The translations under genes were made by a program, and so were the position numbers. Shown in pieces: positions 52,942 to 60,369 of a stretch of DNA of 64,000 nt (position 1 is its first letter; every line of letters starts with the position of its first letter). The stretch is from the IMG/VR virus record IMGVR_UViG_3300025660_000003, positions 62,001 through 126,000 of that record; one strand, written 5' to 3'. Below the pieces are notes generated by a model that was not told where the DNA came from, did not search any database, and saw only the letters and a program-made list of their open reading frames with translations. The stretch comes from a virus.

Positions 52942-53711
52942 CCGGCCTCCTCGTCATCCGGCTGGACGATGACCTTGCCGATGGGTGCCGGGGCCTCGTA
53001 GCCCTCCGGCTTTTTCAGGTACGCGGCCACCAGGAAATCAGGGACCAGGAGGCAGTGCTCGATCAGGTTGAGGTTGCGACGGATGTACCCCTGCCGCTGC
53101 TCATCCGTGAGCCACGGGCAGCGTCGTGCGAGCCGGTGGCAGTCGCGGAGGAGCCGGTCGATGGCGGCGTGACGGTCGCGGCTCTCGTGGGGGCTGGAGT
53201 GCCACATCTGCTCGGTGGCCTCCTTCAAGGCGACCTTGTCGAAGCCCTTGGAGCCGTTGCACGCGATGAGGCGGCACCACATCTCGCCGTAGTCGTGGGT
53301 CGAGTCGTCGATGATGATGAACGGGGTGCCGATCAGGTCGTTCTCGATGAGGTACTCACGGATGGGGTGGCCCCCGCCGCGAGTGCTGCTGGTCTGGCCC
53401 ACCAGACACTCCGGGTTTTTGAAGCCCGCCGCCGTGAACATCACCTTCATCTCGTCCAGCGTGTTCGTGTTCCATGCCGTGTTGAATACGATCCGGGTGT
53501 CGAAGCGATGCCGCTGGATGAGGCGTCCGATGTGCCCCACGAGATCCGGGTTCAGCTTCCCGTGGTGCGGGCCACCGTGCTTGTTGCACACCCCGTCGAT
53601 GTCGAGGAACACCAGCACCTTCGTCGCCCCGTAGCGGTGGTGGTGCGGCGGCTGCCAGGTGGTGAACCCTTGGGCGGGGGTGCCGGGTGGGGGGGTGATG
53701 ATGGGGCTCAC
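52938..53711 (-). CDS. HAD-like phosphatase (SAK-type nucleic acid repair family)
   Basis: 257 residues, GTG start overlapping the upstream stop. VFLDIDGVCN (D37, D39) is the HAD nucleophile motif I; FNTAWNTN (motif II region), VGQTSSTRGGGHPIREYL and PFIIIDDSTHDYG (motif IV acids) follow in order, as in HAD domains of 'Swiss army knife' RNA/DNA repair proteins. Likely removes a phosphate from a nucleotide or nucleic acid end. The C-terminal 80 residues are an additional helical domain. It lies in a minus-strand run with a DPPF methyltransferase-like protein. Confidence 0.7.
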   Translation of the reverse strand: MSPIITPPPGTPAQGFTTWQPPHHHRYGATKVLVFLDIDGVCNKHGGPHHGKLNPDLVGHIGRLIQRHRFDTRIVFNTAWNTNTLDEMKVMFTAAGFKNPECLVGQTSSTRGGGHPIREYLIENDLIGTPFIIIDDSTHDYGEMWCRLIACNGSKGFDKVALKEATEQMWHSSPHESRDRHAAIDRLLRDCHRLARRCPWLTDEQRQGYIRRNLNLIEHCLLVPDFLVAAYLKKPEGYEAPAPIGKVIVQPDDEEAG

Positions 53712-54223
53712 AGAGCGTCCTCTGGACCGAGGCAGAGGGAGCCTCGGAGATCGAAGTTGGCGTAGAACTCAGCATCCGGCGAGCAGGAGACGTAGCCGGG
53801 CTTGAGTCCGGTGCTCTGCAAGCCATACGCCCCCAGGGTGCCCAGCAAGGCCCCCTCGTTGCGCTTCAGCCAGGCGATGACCAGCGGGACCGTGAAGTCC
53901 TTGTGGGTCAGGACGCGGAGGGCCGCGAACAGGCGGTCGAGCTTGATGGTCTTGAAGGGCGGGTCGAAGACGATGAGCTTCGGCTTGTAGGACAGCGGCT
54001 CCGGGTGGTGGATGTCCCACACCTTGAACCACGGGGCTCCCTCGAACCGGGTGTCGATGTCGAGCACGGTCGGGGGGCGGACCTTCCGCTCCTCGGCCAT
54101 GTACTCGCCGAGGCGGGGGCAGCAGAGGGCGACGGCATGGTCGTACTGCCAGACGAGCTGCCCGAGGCGGGCCAGGGTCGGCTCATCGAACCAGTATTGC
54201 TCTCGCTGGTGGTTCTCTTCCAT
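53708..54223 (-). CDS. DPPF methyltransferase-like protein (N6-Mlase type)
   Basis: 171 residues. LDIDTRFE, then FKVWDIHHPEPLSYKPKL, then VFDPPFKT (DPPF 87-90) match the order of the PF10237-type N6-adenine/lysine methyltransferase-like family (acidic strand, D/RF, FxxYD, DPPF). DPPF is the catalytic tetrad of this fold. It lacks a clear SAM-binding GxG, which is also weak in that family. Start overlaps the upstream stop (TGATG) and its stop overlaps the HAD gene start (GTGA), so it is co-translated with the HAD phosphatase. Confidence 0.6.
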   Translation of the reverse strand: MEENHQREQYWFDEPTLARLGQLVWQYDHAVALCCPRLGEYMAEERKVRPPTVLDIDTRFEGAPWFKVWDIHHPEPLSYKPKLIVFDPPFKTIKLDRLFAALRVLTHKDFTVPLVIAWLKRNEGALLGTLGAYGLQSTGLKPGYVSCSPDAEFYANFDLRGSLCLGPEDAL

Positions 54224-54705
54224 CAGGCCACCAGCCGGAGAGGCTTCAGACAGTGCTGGAAGTAGTCGCGGTACTTCTCACGGCGGGCCTTGGCGGCGGT
54301 AGTCGTTACGTCGTGGACGACGTACCAGGCCCTGTAGGTCATCTCACAGAGGGTGGCTCCGAACACCGCCTCCGTGGTCCAGACAGGGTTTTTGTCGTGG
54401 AACCCACTGGTGAGCCCGGGAACCCGCCTTCGGATTTGGACGACTTCACCGGAGCCGGTCTCCAGGGTGACAGCTTGACCCTCCAGGGAGACCCAGGCGT
54501 CCGGGCCGACCTTGCTCCAAACCGCCATCGTGGAGCCTCTGGAGGAACTCCAGCCGTCGAAGACCTGGAGCGAACTGCCTACGGGCAGCGCACGGAGACG
54601 GTCGGGCATGGTGTCGGCCAGGTGGATGCGGTCTTCCGTGCAGGAGGGGCAGCCCTCGCTCGGGTCGTCAGTCTCGTGGTCGCAGTTGCGGCAGATCCAG
54701 CCCAT
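54223..54705 (-). CDS. Zinc-ribbon protein (160 aa)
   Basis: Starts at ATG 54705 (the open frame to 55107 would cover the next gene). Residues 5-22 CRNCDHETDDPSEGCPSC form a rubredoxin-like zinc ribbon. The remaining domain is beta-rich (TGSGEVVQIRRRV) with a basic C-terminal helix (KARREKYRDYFQHCLKPLR). Coupled to the methyltransferase-like gene. Probably a nucleic acid- or protein-binding factor; function unknown. Confidence 0.6.
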   Translation of the reverse strand: MGWICRNCDHETDDPSEGCPSCTEDRIHLADTMPDRLRALPVGSSLQVFDGWSSSRGSTMAVWSKVGPDAWVSLEGQAVTLETGSGEVVQIRRRVPGLTSGFHDKNPVWTTEAVFGATLCEMTYRAWYVVHDVTTTAAKARREKYRDYFQHCLKPLRLVA

Positions 54706-54707
54706 GA

Positions 54708-55136
54708 CTATCCCAGGACGATCAGTGGTTCGTGCGTGGGCATCGTGTCGCCGTTCGACATCACCTCGATGATGGAGTCGTGGACTCCCTCGCCGGGCTC
54801 GCACTTGAAGTTCGGGCTGGTCGATCTCATCAGCCGCATGGCCAGGTCTTCGTCGGTGGCCCAGACGATGCCCAGACTGGGCGTGCCGAAGATGGTCCCG
54901 TGCAAGGCGTAGAGCGTCATCGGCAGGGCGACTTGCTCGGCGTTGCGGACCCAGCGGTCCCACGTCAGGGGGGAGCAGTTGCCGAAGTCGGGGCCTCGCA
55001 GCTTGTCCATCCGCTGCCACCGGACGGAGAGGATGGTGAACTTGCCGTCGATGTCCATGAAGTCGATGGACTTCACCCGGCGGATGCTGCCGTCTAGGCG
55101 CTTCCACACCTGTCCTGTTCGGGGGTCAGGCCTCAT
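54708..55136 (-). CDS. Paralogous small protein A (142 aa)
   Basis: MRPDPRTGQVWKRLDGSIRR to EPLIVLG. Its N-terminal 65 residues match the next gene: MRPDPxxGQVWKxxDGxIRxV, WQRMDxLxGPxFGxCS, TWDRWxRNAE. The two are tandem duplicates with 11 nt of overlap; this copy has an extra 70-residue C-terminal domain. Function unknown. Confidence 0.6.
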   Translation of the reverse strand: MRPDPRTGQVWKRLDGSIRRVKSIDFMDIDGKFTILSVRWQRMDKLRGPDFGNCSPLTWDRWVRNAEQVALPMTLYALHGTIFGTPSLGIVWATDEDLAMRLMRSTSPNFKCEPGEGVHDSIIEVMSNGDTMPTHEPLIVLG

Positions 55137-55350
55137 CGGGGGCCTCCGGGGGGACGATTTCGGCGTTGCGAGCCCAGCGATCCCACGTCTTGATGGAGCA
55201 CTCGCCGAAGCCAGGGCCGGGGAGGATGTCCATGCGCTGCCAGTGGAGGTCGGGCCATGATGGGCTGCGAGTCTCTGACATCCGCAGCACCTTGCGGATG
55301 GTGCCGTCCTTGTGCTTCCACACCTGTCCGACTGTGGGGTCTGGTCTCAT
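55126..55350 (-). CDS. Paralogous small protein B (74 aa)
   Basis: MRPDPTVGQVWKHKDGTIRK to APDEA, the short duplicate of the neighbouring gene. The start at 55350 is chosen because it gives the shared MRPDP N-terminus, with the upstream gene stop only 1 nt away. Shared WQRMDxLxGPxFGxCS and TWDRWxRNAE. Function unknown; duplication is the useful fact. Confidence 0.6.
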   Translation of the reverse strand: MRPDPTVGQVWKHKDGTIRKVLRMSETRSPSWPDLHWQRMDILPGPGFGECSIKTWDRWARNAEIVPPEAPDEA

Positions 55351-55351
55351 G

Positions 55352-55660
55352 TCAGCCCCCCAGGAAACCGAGGATGGTGATGGCGGCAACCGTGCAGACG
55401 ACGGCTACGCCTGCGACGGCGAAGATGATGTCGGCCATGCCGCTCATGCCGCCCGTGCCGCTGCCGCCGCCTGTCGGCTGGCAGATGAACCACACGACGA
55501 CGGCGATCACGATGGTGATGACCACTCCGAGAGCCGGGAAGGCGAAGGCTGCACAGAGGCTTCCCAGAATCGCGGCGACAACAGCGATCCTTGGGAACCA
55601 CTTGCGAAGCCTTCGGAGCCCACGCTGCTCGACCGTATCGAACTCGGTGTTTCTCGCCAT
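55352..55660 (-). CDS. Small membrane protein (three hydrophobic segments)
   Basis: 102 residues. A basic N-terminus (LRRLRKWFPR) is followed by helices at about 24-40, 43-60 and 74-100, the last Gly-rich (MADIIFAVAGVAVVCTV). A Gly/Ser/Thr-rich loop (PTGGGSGTGGMSG) joins helices 2 and 3. Start overlaps the upstream stop. Longer in-frame extension rejected as overlapping the upstream gene. Could be a holin-like protein or membrane anchor; no evidence beyond topology. Confidence 0.55.
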   Translation of the reverse strand: MARNTEFDTVEQRGLRRLRKWFPRIAVVAAILGSLCAAFAFPALGVVITIVIAVVVWFICQPTGGGSGTGGMSGMADIIFAVAGVAVVCTVAAITILGFLGG

Positions 55661-56079
55661 CAGTGGCCCGCCAGGGCAGCGGCTTCGGCGGCTTCGCCGA
55701 TGGCCTGTGCGTGGCCCGAAAGCTGGTCGGAGAGCCAGAGCATCGTGAGGTGGTTGAACACCTCGGCGATGGTGTCGTGGGTGACTCCCAGCACGTCGGG
55801 GGAGGCAAGGTGGTCGTTGCTGGTGCGGTTGTCGGTCGTGATGTGGAGCATCCACTCGACCACTTCGACGGGTCCGACGATGCTCGGACGGGAGCCGAGG
55901 ATGGGGATGGCCTCGAATGAGCCACCGTCGATGACGAGGTACTCATTGCCGAACATCTCGAAGTCGCCGTCGAAGTCCTGCTCCCGGACCTCGATGGTCG
56001 GGGGCGTGACGAGCACCAGGGCGAGAAGCGCCGTGTACTCGGCTGCGGTCTTCGACAGGGGGTCCATGCGAGGGCTCAT
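55660..56079 (-). CDS. Unknown acidic protein (139 aa)
   Basis: Starts ATG 56079 in an ATGA overlap with the upstream HTH gene. Product MSPRMDPLSKTAAEYTALLA to EAAEAAALAGH with an acidic beta segment (EQDFDGDFEMFGNEYLVIDG) and a helical Ala-rich C-terminus. A promoter-like site lies just upstream inside the HTH gene. Function unknown. Confidence 0.6.
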   Translation of the reverse strand: MSPRMDPLSKTAAEYTALLALVLVTPPTIEVREQDFDGDFEMFGNEYLVIDGGSFEAIPILGSRPSIVGPVEVVEWMLHITTDNRTSNDHLASPDVLGVTHDTIAEVFNHLTMLWLSDQLSGHAQAIGEAAEAAALAGH

Positions 56080-56420
56080 CGGTGCTCCATTCGTCCGTGC
56101 GTACTACTGGTGGGTGGCGTCGTCTGAGCCCTGTACGCCCGGATCATGGCGGCCATGTGGTCTCTGGTGACGGTGTAGGCAGCCACGCTCCTGCTGCCCA
56201 TGACGTTCCCGTAGGCACGGCTGACGATGTTGATCGTCTTGGTCGTCGGCTCGATGCGATTCCAGCCATTGTCCGTGTCGAACACCTTGTCGGCGGTCCT
56301 GCGGACCTTGGCGGGGGACCAGCTCAGGGCGGCTGAGATCTCCTTGATGGACATCGCTTCACCCTTGGCGATGAAGTGCTCGACAATCGCTTCCACGGCT
56401 CTGTCTGAATCGCTAGGCAT
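56076..56420 (-). CDS. Small winged-HTH-like protein (114 aa)
   Basis: ATG 56420 with GAGGAG upstream. Residues 7-55 (AVEAIVEHFIAKGEAMSIKE, ISAALSWSPAKVRRTADKVF) are a helix-turn-helix with a likely recognition helix at SPAKVRRTADKV, followed by a wing-like strand (NGWNRIEP). Faces the site at 56444-56470 and contains another at 56102-56128 near its C-terminus. It may be a transcriptional regulator of the divergent units; inference. Confidence 0.6.
   Translation of the reverse strand: MPSDSDRAVEAIVEHFIAKGEAMSIKEISAALSWSPAKVRRTADKVFDTDNGWNRIEPTTKTINIVSRAYGNVMGSRSVAAYTVTRDHMAAMIRAYRAQTTPPTSSTHGRMEHR
56102..56128 (-). promoter_or_regulatory. CTCAGA-N15-GTAGTA promoter-like site inside a gene
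   Basis: Minus strand: GGGCTCAGACG (CTCAGA 56123-56128), 15 nt, GTAGTA (56102-56107). It lies within the C-terminal coding part of the HTH gene, where both coding and promoter sequence must be conserved, and could drive the 139-residue gene starting at 56079. Confidence 0.5.
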
Positions 56421-56443
56421 GGCCCTGTCTCCTCGTTCACCCC

Positions 56444-56470
56444 TACTACTGATGAGCACGACGTTCTGAG
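56444..56470 (-). promoter_or_regulatory. CTCAGA-N15-GTAGTA promoter-like site
   Basis: Minus strand: GGGGCTCAGAAC (CTCAGA 56465-56470), 15 nt, GTAGTAGGGGTG (GTAGTA 56444-56449). 23 nt before the HTH gene start. Back-to-back with the plus-strand site at 56486-56512, only 15 nt apart. Confidence 0.65.
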
Positions 56471-56485
56471 CCCCAAAGATCGGGG

Positions 56486-56512
56486 CTCAGAACCGGGCAG
56501 GCGTCCGTAGTA
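56486..56512 (+). promoter_or_regulatory. CTCAGA-N15-GTAGTA promoter-like site
   Basis: GGGGCTCAGAAC (CTCAGA 56486-56491), 15 nt, GTAGTAGGGGTG (GTAGTA 56507-56512). 33 nt before ATG 56546 with GGAGA between. It makes a GTG at 56516 an unlikely start. Confidence 0.65.
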
Positions 56513-56545
56513 GGGGTGCAAGAGAACAAAGCGACGGAGACGACG

Positions 56546-56860
56546 ATGGGCTACCCCGACACGCAGCAGGTACAGGCGACAGCAACGGACGGCACGGTGG
56601 TGAACCTCACGGTCCCCAAGTACGTCCCGGTGAGCGACGAGCGAGTCGAGCTGTTCCGCGAGCTGTACCGCAAGCACGTCAAGACGGTGAAGCCGGACGA
56701 GTCCTGGAAGGGTGCCTGCTACGCCATCGTCCCTGCGGCTCTGGTCGCTGACATGACGGCATCCATGGACTTCATGGGCAGCATCGTGGACGAAGAGGAG
56801 CCCGTCGAAGGCGGCATGGTGCGGCTGGAGAGCGACGGCTACTGGGCGCACGGCTTCTAG
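56546..56860 (+). CDS. Small acidic protein (104 aa)
   Basis: Start ATG 56546 after GCGACGGAGACGACG; a GTG at 56516 falls inside the promoter-like motif and is rejected. Product MGYPDTQQVQATATDGTVVN to ESDGYWAHGF; the CYAIVPAALVADMTASMD stretch is hydrophobic/helical. First of a plus-strand run of small genes. Function unknown. Confidence 0.6.
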   Translation: MGYPDTQQVQATATDGTVVNLTVPKYVPVSDERVELFRELYRKHVKTVKPDESWKGACYAIVPAALVADMTASMDFMGSIVDEEEPVEGGMVRLESDGYWAHGF

Positions 56861-56862
56861 GG

Positions 56863-56889
56863 CTCAGGACGACAGACGGCCCCGTAGTG
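56863..56889 (+). promoter_or_regulatory. CTCAGG-N15-GTAGTG promoter-like site (weaker)
   Basis: GGGCTCAGG (56863-56868), 15 nt, GTAGTG (56884-56889): one mismatch in each box, with the same spacing. 19 nt before ATG 56909, whose GGACGGAGACGACG leader is the same as the previous gene's. Confidence 0.5.
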
Positions 56890-56908
56890 GCCCCGGACGG
56901 AGACGACG

Positions 56909-57091
56909 ATGAGCACGAAGACTATCCACATCTCCTTCGAGGTCCCCGAGACGCTGGACACTCCCAGCGAGGTGCTGGCCTCTGCAAAGGAACTCCTGAT
57001 CGAAGCCCTCCGACAGCACGCAGAGAACGAGAACTACGACTTCACCGATGAGCAGCGGGCGATCATGGCCGCGCTGCTGACGGAGAGCTAG
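56909..57091 (+). CDS. Small acidic protein (60 aa)
   Basis: MSTKTIHISFEVPETLDTPS to ALLTES. Leader CGGACGGAGACGACG matches that of the previous gene. An opening beta strand (IHISFEVP) then a helix. The stop TAG abuts the next ATG. Function unknown. Confidence 0.6.
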   Translation: MSTKTIHISFEVPETLDTPSEVLASAKELLIEALRQHAENENYDFTDEQRAIMAALLTES

Positions 57092-57613
57092 ATGAGCCAG
57101 TCCCACCGCGACCTTGAGGCCCTGTTCGACTCAGAGGCCCTGTGCGGTGCCAAGCAGCAGGCTCTCGCCCGGCTGCTGGCGTCTCTCCTGACGACCGACA
57201 TGAACGGTCGTCCCTTCATCATGTCCCCCGGCGAACTTCGATCAGCCATCCGCATCGCGGAGAAGGCCGCTGATCTGCCGCAGGGCGACGGGGTGCTCAA
57301 CCACAGGCACGCCCTCCTGCCCGACCCGGTCGTTTCCTGTGCCTCCGAGGACCAGCTCCTCATGCACCTGGAGCATCGGTTCCCCCGCGAGAAGCATGTG
57401 GTGGTCTTCGACGGGTTCGACACCCCGGAGCAGGCCCGTCACTTCGCGGGCTGGTACTCCGGCTCCGGCGAGCAGCAGTCGGACATCTGGATGGAAGAGC
57501 ACGCAGGCCTGTCCTTCGTGGGCACGAACGGCATCAAGCCCGGTCCCAGGCAGGAGGTCGTGGTCACGCTGCGGCTGACGTACCCAGGCTCAGATGAGCC
57601 TTCAAGCGAGTAG
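57092..57613 (+). CDS. Unknown protein (173 aa)
   Basis: ATG immediately follows the previous stop. Product MSQSHRDLEALFDSEALCGA to DEPSSE; a helical start then a beta-rich domain (EKHVVVFDGFDTPEQARHF, QEVVVTLRLTYPG). Ends within the next promoter-like site. No family recognised. Confidence 0.6.
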   Translation: MSQSHRDLEALFDSEALCGAKQQALARLLASLLTTDMNGRPFIMSPGELRSAIRIAEKAADLPQGDGVLNHRHALLPDPVVSCASEDQLLMHLEHRFPREKHVVVFDGFDTPEQARHFAGWYSGSGEQQSDIWMEEHAGLSFVGTNGIKPGPRQEVVVTLRLTYPGSDEPSSE

Positions 57614-57615
57614 TA
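57589..57615 (+). promoter_or_regulatory. CTCAGA-N15-GTAGTA promoter-like site (gene end)
   Basis: GGCTCAGATG (CTCAGA 57589-57594), 15 nt, GTAGTA (57610-57615). It overlaps the end of the 173-residue gene. ATG 57624 is only 8 nt downstream, so transcripts would be nearly leaderless for that gene; may serve later genes or be chance. Confidence 0.4.
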
Positions 57616-57623
57616 GGAGCACG

Positions 57624-57830
57624 ATGACCCGCCCCCACCACAGCACCGTCGCCGGACAGAAGGACATGCTGCGGACCGCCACAGAGCGGACCGCTGATGT
57701 CTGCCGGACCTTCAACGAGATCCAGACCGGGCCGAACCCCATCACGCCCGTCGAGATCCGAGCCCTCATCACGAAGCGTCCGGGCGTCTATGGCGTCCTG
57801 GAAGCCCACGCATCCCCCAGGAGCCTCTGA
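57624..57830 (+). CDS. Small unknown protein (68 aa)
   Basis: ATG 57624 after GTAGGAGCACG is preferred over 57594, which lies inside the preceding gene. Product MTRPHHSTVAGQKDMLRTAT to EAHASPRSL. Stop overlaps the next ATG (TGATG). Function unknown. Confidence 0.55.
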   Translation: MTRPHHSTVAGQKDMLRTATERTADVCRTFNEIQTGPNPITPVEIRALITKRPGVYGVLEAHASPRSL

Positions 57831-58042
57831 TGCTCGCAGTCCTCAGCTACCTGCTCCCCAAGCCCCTCTCGGGTAACGAGTACCTCTCCCCCAAGGGCGA
57901 GAGGCTCACGGTGAAGACCATCCTGACCACGACGCGGGGCGTCTTCGTCGCCGTCTCCGGTCGAGGGCTCAACTCGTACAACATCCCCCTGGTGAAGTTC
58001 ACGCTCCGCTACGGCCGCGTCATCTCGGACCGGACCGTCTGA
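57830..58042 (+). CDS. Small basic protein (70 aa)
   Basis: MLAVLSYLLPKPLSGNEYLS to GRVISDRTV. Start and stop both overlap neighbours (TGATG). Beta-rich and basic at the C-terminus. Function unknown. Confidence 0.55.
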   Translation: MLAVLSYLLPKPLSGNEYLSPKGERLTVKTILTTTRGVFVAVSGRGLNSYNIPLVKFTLRYGRVISDRTV

Positions 58043-58407
58043 TGATCGTCCGGTGTACCTACTGCCAGGGCAAGTTCGAGTCCAAGGAGGCTCTCAAGGC
58101 CCACAACCCCGGAGTGATGGCCTGCAAGGACTCCCTCGGCCCCATCACCGATGACCGCGAGGTCACGATGACCTACGGCGAGTTGCGCGAGCTGACCCGT
58201 CTGATTCAGGAACGCAACGAGGTGAAGCGCGTCGAGGGCCATGCCGACTTCGGGACGCCCACGGTGTCGGCCGACATCGGAGGCGAGCAGGTCGAGATCC
58301 CCGCTCAGATCGTCTCGCAGTACATGGGACAGCGGCGGATGGCCCTGGACGACAAGATCCGCCTCTTCGGCGTCGAGCCGCAGACCTTCTGGAGAAACGA
58401 ACGATGA
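58042..58407 (+). CDS. Zinc-finger-like protein (121 aa)
   Basis: MIVRCTYCQGKFESKEALKA then HNPGVMACKD: C5-x2-C8...H21...C28, a C2HC-type finger at the N-terminus. A charged helix (YGELRELTRLIQERNEVKRV) follows. Ends ATGA with the OGFr-domain gene. Probably a DNA/RNA-binding accessory factor. Confidence 0.6.
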   Translation: MIVRCTYCQGKFESKEALKAHNPGVMACKDSLGPITDDREVTMTYGELRELTRLIQERNEVKRVEGHADFGTPTVSADIGGEQVEIPAQIVSQYMGQRRMALDDKIRLFGVEPQTFWRNER

Positions 58408-58871
58408 CCACCCCCATCCTCGCCTTCCTCGGTGGTTCCGGGCTCGACAACGCGGGCCGCACCTGGGCCAGCTACTTCGACTTCGATGACGCCGCGTGGG
58501 AGGAGTGCCACCAGCACATCCAGTGGATGTTCCCGCTGCCCGAAGCATCGAAGATGCAGCCGTCCAGCCCCATCGCCACCCAGGCCGACTACGACGAGAT
58601 CGCCGGGAGCCCCATCCTGCGAGCCAAGATGGTGATGAGCCTCTGTCGCTACCTCCTGTTCCTGCACCGGACCTCGCAGTGGCGGGTGGCTCGCGACCAC
58701 AACCACCTCCGCATCACCCGCGTCATCCGCTGCCTGTCGTGGTGCGGGCTGAACGATCAGGCCATCGACTTCTGTGACTACGTGGTCGGCCAGGTCGGGG
58801 ACATCGTCGGCAAGCGGACGGTCTGGTACTGGGAAGAGGCCCTCAAGCGCGACCCGGCGTGGCTGGACTGA
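58404..58871 (+). CDS. OGFr_N-domain protein
   Basis: 155 residues matching the opioid growth factor receptor N-terminal conserved region: EECHQHIQWMFPLPEASKMQ, P.SPIAT, LRAKMVMSLCRYLLFL, then the hallmark HNHLRITRVIRCLSWCGL and YWEEALK. Despite the eukaryotic name, this domain occurs in bacteria and phages with no known function. It covers nearly the whole protein, so this is a single-domain version. ATG overlaps the zinc-finger gene and its stop overlaps the next start. Confidence 0.75.
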   Translation: MTTPILAFLGGSGLDNAGRTWASYFDFDDAAWEECHQHIQWMFPLPEASKMQPSSPIATQADYDEIAGSPILRAKMVMSLCRYLLFLHRTSQWRVARDHNHLRITRVIRCLSWCGLNDQAIDFCDYVVGQVGDIVGKRTVWYWEEALKRDPAWLD

Positions 58872-59386
58872 TGGAGCCCCGTCGCATCAAGGTCCACGAA
58901 CTTCGCACGGGGGACACCTTCCGGTTCGACCCGGAGCCCTGGTACGGCTCCGGTGTGCTCCGTGAGCCAGTCAGCATCCGCTACGAAGAGAACCCGGCGG
59001 ACCCGACCGGACCGACGATCCCCGTGGCTCCGACCCGCCTGAAGGACATCCATCATCCGGGCGTCCCCCACGGCTGGGTTCAGAAGGCCGACCTGGTGAA
59101 AGTCGAGTTCGACAACCTCAAGGTCGTCAACCCGCCCGGCGTCAACTACATGCGCTGCGACATCGAGGTGGTCCTCCTGGACCGGCCCCCCATGACGCAG
59201 GAACAGTGGCTCAGAGCGTTCCCCGCCCGCGTAGTGACTGAGAAGCCGGTGGACCCGCTGGCCTTTGCCAGCGACCAGTGGACCGTCGAGCAGGCCAAGG
59301 ACCATCGAGAGCAAGAGAGCGAGCACGGCGGCATGGAAGTCGTCAGGTTCGAGGACACGTACTACCTGGTGTGGAGCGACGAATGA
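58871..59386 (+). CDS. Unknown protein (171 aa)
   Basis: ATG 58871 in a TGATG overlap. Product MEPRRIKVHELRTGDTFRFD to EDTYYLVWSDE: a beta-barrel-like N-terminus (VHELRTGDTFRFDPEP) and an acidic helix (QWTVEQAKDHREQESEH). Stop ATGA with the polynucleotide kinase gene. Function unknown; cotranscribed with repair-type enzymes. Confidence 0.6.
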   Translation: MEPRRIKVHELRTGDTFRFDPEPWYGSGVLREPVSIRYEENPADPTGPTIPVAPTRLKDIHHPGVPHGWVQKADLVKVEFDNLKVVNPPGVNYMRCDIEVVLLDRPPMTQEQWLRAFPARVVTEKPVDPLAFASDQWTVEQAKDHREQESEHGGMEVVRFEDTYYLVWSDE

Positions 59387-60366
59387 GCAGCCCGACCCCC
59401 GAGATCGTCATCACCGTGGGCTACCCCGGCTCCGGCAAGGGCACCTACGTCAAGCCGCTGCTCGCAGCGGGCTACCAGTGCTTCAACCGCGACACGGTGG
59501 GAGGCTCGACCAGCAAGACCGACAGCCTCATCTACCGGGCTGCCCGAGCAGCCCACGCCGCCGGGTGCCGCCAGTTCGTGTTCGACAACACCTACGGCAC
59601 CATCGCCTCCCGCGAGCCCGTCATCGCGCTCGGCAAGGAGCTGGGAATCCCCGTCAGCGTGCTCTGGCTCCAGACGACCCTGGAGCAGGCACAGGTCTTC
59701 GCCTCGCGTCGGCAGGTCCAGCAGACCGGCGGACTGCTCCGCAAGGCCGAGTACAAGGCCCACCGTGGCAACCCCAACATGTTCCCGCCCGGAGCGCAGT
59801 ACGCCTACCGCAAGCGGTTCGAGCAGCCGACCCTGGCCGAGGGCTTCGCCGTCATCACGGCGGTCGAGATCGAAACCGTCTGGGGGCCGGAGTACACGAA
59901 CCGGGCCGTCATCCTCGACCTCGACGGCACCGTCCGGGTGGTCCCGGACGAGAAGGTCTGCCCGTGGCCCCGCACCACCGCAGAGGTCACCATCCTCGAC
60001 GGCTGTGGGGCGCTCCTCCAGCGCAAGCAGCGCGAGGGGTTCCTGATCCTCGGTGCGACCAACCAGAGTGGTGCGAGCCGCAAGCCGGACGACGAGAAGT
60101 ACGTCAGCGAGGCGAACATCGAGGCGTGCATCCAGGCCACCAGCGACGGCCTGGGGGTGGACATCGACTGCCTGTACTCGACCGACCGGGGTGGCCCGCC
60201 GTCGAGCTTCTGGCGGAAGCCCTGTCCCGGCATGGGCGTCGTGCTCATCGAGAAGTACAAGCTCGACCCGAGCAAGTGCATCTACGTCGGTGACATGACC
60301 AGCGACAAGACCTTCGCCGAGCGGTGCGGCTTCCAGTTCGCCTGGGCCGCCGACTACTTCCGATAG
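59383..60366 (+). CDS. pnkp: Bifunctional polynucleotide 5'-kinase / 3'-phosphatase
   Basis: 327 residues, same domain order as T4 Pnkp. The N-terminal kinase has a P-loop GYPGSGKGT (13-21) and a following DNTYGT acid; the C-terminal HAD phosphatase has VILDLDGTV (176-184, D179/D181), a TN motif at ILGATNQSG and GDMTSDKTFAERCGF (about 303) with its metal-binding acids. It heals ends by adding 5'-phosphate and removing 3'-phosphate, typically countering host nuclease damage. Start overlaps the previous stop (ATGA); longer starts would lie inside that gene. Confidence 0.85.
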   Translation: MSSPTPEIVITVGYPGSGKGTYVKPLLAAGYQCFNRDTVGGSTSKTDSLIYRAARAAHAAGCRQFVFDNTYGTIASREPVIALGKELGIPVSVLWLQTTLEQAQVFASRRQVQQTGGLLRKAEYKAHRGNPNMFPPGAQYAYRKRFEQPTLAEGFAVITAVEIETVWGPEYTNRAVILDLDGTVRVVPDEKVCPWPRTTAEVTILDGCGALLQRKQREGFLILGATNQSGASRKPDDEKYVSEANIEACIQATSDGLGVDIDCLYSTDRGGPPSSFWRKPCPGMGVVLIEKYKLDPSKCIYVGDMTSDKTFAERCGFQFAWAADYFR

Positions 60367-60369
60367 CCG

